A stretch of DNA of 64,000 nt from Brachypodium distachyon (taxonomy: Eukaryota > Streptophyta > Magnoliopsida > Poales > Poaceae): contig NC_016131.3 of NCBI RefSeq assembly GCF_000005505.3, positions 5,787,501 through 5,851,500 on the forward strand, read 5' to 3'. A program made the translations under genes and the position numbers. The notes under the pieces were generated by a model. It worked only from the letters and a program-made list of their open reading frames with translations. It did not search any database and was not told where the DNA came from. Positions 55,745 through 64,000 of this stretch are shown in pieces (within the stretch, counting starts at the first letter, position 1; the number at the start of each line of letters is the position of its first letter).

Positions 55745-57125
55745 TTTTTTTTATAGATAAAAGGCTTTTGCCCAGTTCCATTTCAACGAAACGAAATAGC
55801 ATTCGGTGTACGCTCCATTATAGGCTGTCAACGGCAAACAAAGTGCTATAAGAGGCAGAACAAAGATAGTGAAACAGCAAGCTAAAAGCCCCATGACTTT
55901 TTCGCGCGTGCCGGCAACTGGAGTGTAGACGTTTGTGATGATCAGCAAAACTTCAGTCCCAGCCTTGAGTCACACATCGTGGGGGTTCCGGGTCCAGCAT
56001 GATGGTTCTTCTTTTCTTCACCGAAGTCGGGGAACCTCCACCGTCTTGCTCTCCGGTAGAAGAAGACATTTGTCCTAGAGTACGATATCTTTCTTCAGAC
56101 ACAACGGCTGCCAACATTGTAGTAAGCGCATAAATCGTTTCCACAGGATCTGAATATTCAGCCACATATGTCGAGCAAAGAGAAGATCATTATGATATTT
56201 CCAAATGGTCCGCATATAAGAGCAGTAGCGAGCATATTAAGAAGTCCATTCTTTTTGTTACATAACCAGTAAGTTTCCATGTTCTCATAGGTATCAATAT
56301 GAGGTTTTTGCAGAATTTCAGAGAGTTCATGAACCAATAGTTTAGCAACTACACAATCAAAGAATAAGTGAGAGACAGATTCAGATTCTGTACAAAATAA
56401 CCACGTTTTATCAGATATAGTTTGCCTCTTACTAAGGTTATCACGAGTGAGTATTCTATTGTTGCTTAGAAGCCACAAAAACATATGAATGCGAGGGGGA
56501 ACATTGGGAGATCATCCCCCGGCAGTTTACTATAGCATAAAAACTGGGATTTATCCCTGAGCTGTGTAACTTCCAGATCATCTGATCTTTCTCATTGGAC
56601 AACTCAGTACTGTAAATGAACCGAGACAAGGTTTCCCAATGCTCAACCAAGCGTGGGCCAAAAGATCTCCTAAAGGAAAGTCTAATGATCTGGCCATCAC
56701 ACACCTTTGCCAACGTGGCCATTTGTTCATTGCAGATACAGTACATGCATGTCTTGAAACTGAATTGCTAGGCTGGCTCCACCAAACCACCGGTCTTCCC
56801 AAAAACGAATGGATTTTCCATCCCCTGCCTTCCACCGGTAACCCAGTTTAGCAGCATGTCTAGCCCATTGTACTCCTTTCCAAAAAGAAGAACCCACTTG
56901 GTCATCATCACAAGCAAAAATGTTTGGGTTGTCCACTTCATATTTGGAATCAACAATTTGTTATCAAAGCCTGTTATTGTCCTGCCCATATCTCTGTATC
57001 CAAGATGAGAGGAGGGTGACATTTAAATCTCTTAAATTGGGAATTCCCAAACCCCCGTACTCTTTTTTCATGGCCATCATTTCCCAGTGGGCAAGTTGGT
57101 ATTTCCTGTGACCAACGAACATATC
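55745..57125 (-). mobile_element. LINE remnant (RT 3' part and zinc-binding domain)
   Basis: Minus-strand open pieces in shifting frames match the last part of a plant LINE ORF2. They are SSFWKGVQWARH with GDGKSIRFWEDRW, a long RT-linked segment, then FLWLLSNNRILTRDNL with SVSHLFFDC of the RT zinc-binding domain. The downstream end at 55747-55754 is a T run, i.e. an A tail on the element strand. Frameshifts and stops show it is dead, and the catalytic RT core is absent. Confidence 0.8.
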
Positions 57126-58801
57126 GAAAGGTTAGCTCGATCTCCGTGATTGATATGATTCAAATCCCCGCATGCAACACGACAAGTCAACAACAATCAC
57201 GCAATGCAGGTCTCAGAAGCACCATTAGATTTGCATAGAGCCGATCATCATGGAGCCATGGGGCTCGGTGACACGGCGGGGCCCACGATCGAGGCGGCAC
57301 TGTAGCATGCAGTCACCTCTTTAATCGCCGCTGGGACCCACCCTGCCTGGCCCCACGACGATGCGTGTACGTACCCTGCGGTGTAGTTGCATCTTGCATG
57401 CGCTCCTGTGCAGATGCGATGCGCTTCCTCCGGCTAGCGCTCAAACTGGCATCCCTGCAGACTGCAGAGAGGCCAAGGACGCAGGACTACCTAGCTAGGT
57501 CACGTGAGGCGACGCCGACGGCCCATCGGAGTAGACGCGTACTGTGCTGTATGCATGCCAGCCCCGCGTCCTATCGGCGCTCGGCAACGCGACGCCGTCC
57601 CATCGGATGCGCTCACTCACTGATCTCCACGCACGTACGTACTCCTGCTGCGCGCTGCACCGTAAAATTAACCACGCGCACGCCCACGTACGGCGCTCGC
57701 GGAGTGGCCAAACCAGAGAAGGATCGATCGATATAGACGGAGGATCGATATTAAACCCCTCGTGCCGTGTCGATCTGACCCCCAGTCCGTCACTGCTGAC
57801 CCCTGATGGCATGATTCTGGCGCGGCAGACTGCAGCGGTGAAGTAAATAGTGGAGCGCGCGGCAGCATTGCTCCAGTAGCGTAAGTTTTGTCACTTGACA
57901 GGGAGCAGCCAAGCGGCGAAGCTAGGCTAGCGGCCTGGGAGATGAGAGAGCCGTATACCTGTCGGCGGAAGCGATCGAGCTGCTCAAGCTTTTGGGCAAG
58001 GGCAAAAGGGCGCGGCACCAGCCGCAGCTCGACACGTCCGCGATGCCTGCCCCTGCCGGCGGCAACGACCCGGCCGGATCCCCTTCCCCGCCTCTGCCCG
58101 GCCTTGCCGCCCACCGCCCTCGGTCGCACGTACGTGTTGATCTCACCTCATGCACCTCCCCGCAGCGCACCTGCACGTACGTACGTACTACATGGTCTCG
58201 ATACACATCTCGCCGGTGACTTGGGGGAATTTTTTTTTCACTGGCATATTGATGGTTTGGGTGACACTGACTACTCGTGCATGGGGGTGTGGGGAACGTT
58301 TTGCGAGCGGGCGTTTGCTTGCTGCCTGGCCGGCCATGGGGCTGCCTGACCTAGTGGCTAGTAGTAGTAGCGGTGTCTAGATATAGTAGAGGTACCCTAA
58401 TTAAGCTAGGGCGAGAGGGAGAGGTGAGACCGGGCCAATTTCCCCAATCTGCAACCAACGAAAAGGGAGAAAAAAGATTCTTCCCTTGCTCTTCTCGGCC
58501 AAGCTAGCTATAGCCCACCACCACTACCACAGGCCGGGGGCACTGCAGCTAGAGTCTGGCCAGTCCCATAAAAAAAAAATCTAGCTAGGAATCGATCGAA
58601 CCAAGCTTCATGCCATCCTAGGTTATATAAACAATTAGCTACCAGTGGGGGGGGGGGGGGGGGGGTGAGAGCAGACAGATCGTGTGGTGGGTGCTGAATT
58701 GGGAAGGCCTCGTCTTGCTGGATTTGGAGCCAAGGAGGAGGGAAGGGGCCGGGGAGCTAGCTGGATTTGGGAGGAGTAGCTAGAAGAGCCGGAAGAGAGA
58801 G
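57126..58801 (+). promoter_or_regulatory. MADS34 upstream region
   Basis: GC-rich intergenic DNA leading to the MADS34 start. It includes CGTACGTA-type runs, a GATCGATCGATA patch near 57720 and a G homopolymer of about 20 bases at 58647-58665 within about 155 bases of the ATG. No specific factor site can be assigned with confidence; the 5' UTR probably begins around 58620-58680 after a TTATATAAAC TATA-like sequence at 58623. Confidence 0.45.
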
Positions 58802-61800
58802 ATGGGTCGCGGCAAGGTGGTGTTGCAGCGGATCGAGAACAAGATCAGCCGCCAGGTGACGTTCGCCAAGCGCCGCAACGGCCTGCTCAAGAAGGCCTAC
58901 GAGCTCTCCATCCTCTGCGACGCCGAGGTCGCGCTCGTCCTCTTCTCCCACGCCGGCCGCCTCTACCAGTTCTCCTCCTCCTCAAAGTAAGAATCCCATC
59001 TCCCCTTCGCTTTGCTTAATTCCTCTTCCGTACGTCGTTGCCGCAATTTTTCTCCCTCGGATCGATTTGGCGCACGCTTTGCTCTCCCCGTTGCTGCAAT
59101 CTCGCACGCACGCGCAATTGCCCGTACGCGGCAATTGATCTTGGACTCTGGTGCTAGGGTCCGTGCGTCCGTGCATGAACTCATGGGCCGGGGGTGGTTA
59201 CGACGTACGTTATTTCCCTGTTCTTTTCTGTTCTATTGGGCAACTGTGTCAAAAGACGATAGCAAAGAGACGAACAAGGAAATGCGAGCCCATCCGCAGC
59301 ACGAAATCGACACATGTGTACGTTTGCCATGTATGTGTGCGTCACTTACAGTACGAGAAAAGGGGTTTCATTTGATGTGCGCCAGGCCAGTCCTTTATAT
59401 GAAGTATACACACGTATGCACGTACATAGTAATTAGTTACCGGTTATTTTATTACCTGATTTTTTATTTACTGATCTGTCATGCATGCTTGTGATGAAAA
59501 CTGGCTATGAACTACTAATTATCTAGGTGTTCATGATGATTTGACGTCTTGGAGGTGAAATTAAGTTCATTCAGGATAATTTGTCACCTCTCTTAATAGT
59601 GGAGTTCAGGATAATTTTAGGCCATAAGAATAATTTTAGTTGGGCAGTCATAACTACATGAGTAAAAGTGACGGCGCGCCAAGTTACTGCATAAGATATA
59701 AGTACACAAACCGTACCAATTCCACTTGCTGGGAAACAAGAGAGGAAACAAAAGAAAACTAGTTAATTATAGTTATGTGTATACGCGCATAGCAGCTTTA
59801 TGGGACATTGCAGAAGGAATAAGAGCTTTATTCATGTTGGATTCATACGTAGATATCTAATTTTTTATTTAATCTGCCAAGATTAATTAAAGCCAGTGAT
59901 ATGCATGAAATGTGCAAGTAATCAGAGTTAGTAAATTAGTACATGTTAATTATTTCTAGGTTAGTTATGTTTAATCCATGCCTTCTATAATGAGGACACA
60001 CACACATTGTGGCTATATAGCTTCTCGCTTATTTGCGCCAATATATGCCAGTTCAAAACTTGGTAAAACTTATAAACGCAGGTAGTAAACATGGTCAAAC
60101 TTGAAAAAGTTTGACTTAGAACAAAACTAGAAACATCTTAAATTTTACATGCAGGTTTTCTCCTTTATTTTCCATATATTCTTACTATCTAAATGGAACG
60201 ACTTAGTTTGGGCTTGGCTGCTATGCTAAGCCACCTTTTCTCACATAAAACTGAGCGGTTGCCACATCTCTCACAAGGTCCAAAGACAACCTAGAATTGC
60301 TAACGTTGATTGGTTTTGAACATGCCAAACGTTTTTATTATCAGAGAATCCTTCACATAGAAAGTGAGCCATTGTGATATTTATCTTCTTTAGCTTAATT
60401 TTCATCAATGAAGTTGATAGGAGGCATGATCTGATTATTTTGCCAAACCTGGCTGAAAAAGAGCCAACTAGACTTCTAACGGGTTGGCCGGGTCAGGTCC
60501 AGATCTAACGTGTCAAAGGAAATGGGCCACCGGGACAAGTCTCATCTCACATGCGGGCCATATAACTGTCGGAAACTCTGTCAATTAGCTTAATCTTCCA
60601 GATTTGGTTTATGTAAAAATGTTCGTCTGAAGAGTGGTGGTGCTCTCACACAATTAGCGATAACTGTGGTTCTATGAAAACCTAGACACAAAATGTGTAT
60701 TTACTCTGAAAAATATGACCTGGAACTTGCATGTTCTTGTTGAAGTACTCGATTGCATATATGAAGCCATCCGTGTATATATGTACTCTGAAAAAGCTTA
60801 TTCTGCCATTTATTATGTTACTGTAACAGTATATCATGCATGCATCTCGCCATGGCTTCTGAAGTTGTGCCATTTCCGTATAAGTGAATATTTGCATAAG
60901 TTAACCTTGGTTTTTCAATTCATCGCAGTATGCTTAAGACCCTCGAGAGGTACCAGAGGTACATTTATGCTTCTCAAGATGCTGTGGTGCCGACTAGTGA
61001 TGAGATGCAGGTCTGAGGTTTTTATTCTGTCTACAATTGTTATTGTTGATTACTAATTTTCCTTTAAAGAAACATGTTTGCTTTCTGGTCGAAACATTGA
61101 TTAGGTTATTGCTAAAAATAGTTACATATCCACTTCTATAGGGGGGAAAAAGCACTATAGCATTCCTCACTATAATGCCTTAGATAACATATTTATGTTG
61201 GTTCTCACTGAATAGATGTTTAGATTTTGAGTTACACAATTAGAAAATCATCTTAAATAGTAGCATTGTGATAAGGGCTGCATATTTTCTTGAAAATATT
61301 ATCCATCTCATGATGGCACATAAAGGTTTTTCTCCTGGCTCATGCACTATCTTATGCCTTGTTTTAAGCACGGGGTTTTCTTTCCAGCCTCTTCGACGTC
61401 ATGTGGGCTATAAGCTAATTGTTTATTTTCTTCGGTAAAATTACTGCGTTCCAAATGTGCCCACATCGTCTGTGAACCAAACTAAAGGTAAAACTAGCAA
61501 AAGTTTTTAGCCATCGCAAAACAATACATGATATATGGTCCTATATATGGGTTGGTTGATTTAATATATGGTCTTGGTCTTCTCACAAAAAAAAAATACA
61601 TTGCATGATATATATTTCATGCACAATCAGGAAACTTGCAAGTATATATGGCTAATGAGCACTGACCAAGTGCATTTCATGCATACGAACAACATAATTC
61701 ATGTCTGTCTCCGTCTATCTGAAATTCTGGACGAAGCAATTTTGCATCTAGCAAGGTAAGTTATGAGTCTTTGTAGCAGATAGCAGCTTCAGCTTCAGCT

Positions 61801-63998
61801 TGGTTGAGTTACTACTTAGGCGCATGCCCTTGAGTTACTACTTAGGCGCATGCATGTTGCGGCAGCTTGGTTGAACGGTGTATCAAGTTCTGTAGCAGAT
61901 AGCAGCTTCAGCGTTTGGTTGCCCATGTCATATTTATACTGACGAGTTGATTGTAGAAGTGGCATTCTATCAGATTTTGTGCAGTATGTCAAATATAGCC
62001 ATATGCTATATGATACAAACACTATAAACATGCCTAGGGTACAATGCCGATTTCTTTTGTTAGAACCTAAAGCCTAATTAAAAAAATCCAATGAATTTTA
62101 CTTGCTCTATCCTTAGTTCCTTACCTATCCATGTGAGAATCGAGCACTGATGAGGATATATTCACAGAGTCTGTTATGAAATATGCAAGGATATAGAAAG
62201 CAGAAGACGAGAAAAAGCATTGCTAGCTAGTTCTTTTTTTCTTGGTATTTTGTTATACACCACACCTGAGTCACGCTATAGGTTGGTTTGCATTTTTACA
62301 TGATATCCAAGGTTCCAATTTGTATAGAAGCATGCTACTTCAAATAAGCTACGTACAAATTGCAAAATGATGATTCAAGATGGATATGGTAATTTTCCTT
62401 TTTATTGGTGAAACAAAAAAAATGACCGACACATATTCTGAATCGACCTACATTGTGACATAGAGGAATTATTTGTGGATTAAGTTGTTGTTTTTAGTTT
62501 ATTATTAAATTACCTGTTTAGATATCTCTTTCTTGGTATTGCAGAACAACTATCTGGAATATATGGAGCTCAAGGCACGTGTTGAGGTTTTACAGAACTC
62601 GCAAAGGTTATGCTTCTCGCATTCTCAGAGAAGTGTGTGTTTAGTTTCGTTTTTTTATACCTTGCTATATTTGCTCAAGGAGGTACTGGTGACGATTCAC
62701 AGGAATCTTCTAGGTGAGGACTTGGCTCCACTTGGTACAACCGAGCTTGATCAGCTTGAGAGTCAAGTAGGCAAAACCTTGAGGCAAATAAGATCAAGAA
62801 AGGTAATTAAGCTGAGCTGTCAGAAGGTTCAGGAGATTTTTTAGATAATGAGAAGATCGTCCCTCCGGTCTCTGCATTATGATACACACGTCTAAATTTT
62901 ATTTGAGCAACATGCATTTCATTCATCGTATTGAGCATTCTTTGTCTTGCATATATGTCATGGTTTTAATTATTTACTTCACAGAGTGCCCAAATATATG
63001 TTTGGCGTTTGATGTTTACTTGTTTAAGTTTATCTTAGAATGTAAAAAGGTTTGAATGTGCAGACAAGTTATGAACTTGTGGCATAGAATGCGGAATAAT
63101 ATATAGGCAACCGCAATTTCCCATCCTGGAATTTGCAGTTTGCTGTTCCATTGAACAGAACAAAGAAATACCATTCTTCCCTAAAATTCTAAAATTGCAC
63201 ACCCAAGCTGCTAGCTCAGTTTCACTAACTCTTCTGTGCTTGGCTTCACCTGCACTTTTCAGACCCAAGTACAACTCGACGAACTCTGCGACTTAAAGAG
63301 AAAGGTAACACGCTAAAATACTTTCCATTCCTGTTCCCAAATCATACAAGTCTCCTCTTTAGTGTCAAACAGAGTCGTACTTTGCAGGAACAAATGCTAG
63401 AGGATGCAAACCTGACCCTGAAAAGAAAGGTAAGAAGACCCAAATCTTCCTAAAATGATTTGCATTTGTAGCTACTAGCTAGGGACCACCCCTCGACAGC
63501 AAGAGGTTGTCGTTTGCCATTTTATTTGAGCCAGTGACAAGTGATTGGAAAGTCCATGATGCCACACGTAGCTAGTAATGGGTACGTAGGAGCAGGACCT
63601 GCCAAATGCAGCTGCAGAGGTCCTGCGTGTGTTTAACCCCATCTGTCCAAGATTGTTTGGTCGATCCATAATGTTGTGATGCTTAATTTGGACCACCCCG
63701 TGGTTTGTTTCAGCTAGACGAGATCCCGGTGGAGGCAGCGGCTCCCCCACAGCTGCCGTGGCAGGGCGACCGCGGCGTGCCGTCCCATGCGCCTCTTCCG
63801 CAGCCAGACCACTTCTTCCAGGCCCTAGAATGCAACCCCTCCCTGCAGCCAGCGTAAGAGCACTTTCTTGTATTATTTCCCCTTTCCGTGATGCCATGGC
63901 GCAAAGGTGATCGCGGATGGTGACATTTTTATCCGGGTTCTGGTTTCAGGTTTCGTGGCATGGACGTGAACCAACCGCCGCCTGCATGGATGGCATAG
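58802..63998 (+). CDS. MADS34: SEPALLATA-class MADS-box factor MADS34
   Basis: Eight exons join to 233 aa: 58802-58986, 60929-61010, 62545-62606, 62703-62802, 63263-63304, 63388-63429, 63714-63853, 63950-63998. The MADS domain (1-60) starts [18 protein letters not shown] and continues through [20 protein letters not shown], which differs from MADS1/5 types and fits MADS34/PAP2. The K domain (about 90-170) has coiled-coil heptads, including [10 protein letters not shown] and [16 protein letters not shown]. The C-terminus is Pro-rich and ends [10 protein letters not shown]. It is a nuclear factor that acts with other MADS proteins to specify inflorescence and spikelet meristems in grasses. Intron 1 is long (1.94 kb), as usual. 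The gene is complete, with its stop two bases from the window end. Confidence 0.97.
61770..61915. repeat. Local duplications in MADS34 intron 2
   Basis: TTGAGTTACTACTTAGGCGC occurs twice in tandem (about 61804 and 61831), and TAGCAGATAGCAGCTTCAGC occurs at about 61776 and 61892. This is an interleaved short-range duplication. Confidence 0.8.
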
Positions 63999-64000
63999 CA

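Noticed and set aside
57365..58349. Several open frames upstream of MADS34
   Set aside because: Low-complexity Arg/Ser/Ala-rich products from GC-rich promoter DNA; no homology recognised.

Overview
This is plant nuclear DNA from a grass. Every protein gene has canonical plant intron-exon structure, CTCCCTCCGT-type Stowaway MITEs are scattered through introns, and all the proteins have clear grass counterparts. The compact gene spacing and the MITE families suggest a small-genome pooid such as Brachypodium, but this is inference. From memory, the gene set (RPK2-like kinase, ALS1, SIK1-type kinase, CstF50, a mitochondrial carrier, a COBRA-like protein, cytochrome b5, MADS34) matches the long arm of rice chromosome 3. 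It also matches the flank of the cereal VRN1 vernalization locus, where MADS34 (called AGLG1 in wheat) and a cytochrome b5 gene lie beside the AP1/VRN1 gene.

Layout: 1-3240 (+) is the 3' part of an RPK2-like LRR receptor kinase with a long, apparently spliced 3' UTR. 3263-3335 (-) is tRNA-Arg(ACG). 4098-4667 (-) is a kiwellin/ripening-related protein. 5712-7833 (-) is ribosomal protein uL13 (RPL13A), whose third intron holds three box C/D snoRNA copies. 9499-12655 (-) is an FCP1/HAD-domain protein with an altered catalytic motif. 14957-21809 (-) is the half-size ABC transporter ALS1 (ABCB type, 17 exons), with a Pack-MULE carrying a PIN auxin-transporter fragment in one intron. 23247-32037 (-) is an 18-exon Ste20/Hippo-type kinase (SIK1), with a small deleted LTR retroelement in one intron. 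32689-36648 (-) is CstF50 (13 exons). 37722-41666 (-) is a mitochondrial carrier (6 exons). 42279-43210 is a PIF/Harbinger-type element. 45735-48622 (+) is a COBRA-like GPI-anchored protein. 51162-52139 (-) is cytochrome b5. 52140-58801 is repeat-rich intergenic DNA with a hairpin element, a hAT element and a LINE remnant. 58802-63998 (+) is the complete SEPALLATA-class gene MADS34.

The genes are ordinary independent nuclear genes, not an operon. For each spliced gene I joined exons by hand using GT-AG or GC-AG borders, reading frame and family knowledge. Every model gave an uninterrupted frame of the expected size: uL13 206 aa, FCP-like 701 aa, ALS1 644 aa, SIK1 824 aa, CstF50 428 aa, carrier 322 aa, COBRA-like 456 aa, cytochrome b5 135 aa, MADS34 233 aa. 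The most interesting content is in introns and intergenic DNA: the snoRNA cluster, the gene-capturing transposon with a perfect 9-bp target duplication, a template-copied patch that duplicates a splice acceptor, and long perfect hairpins.
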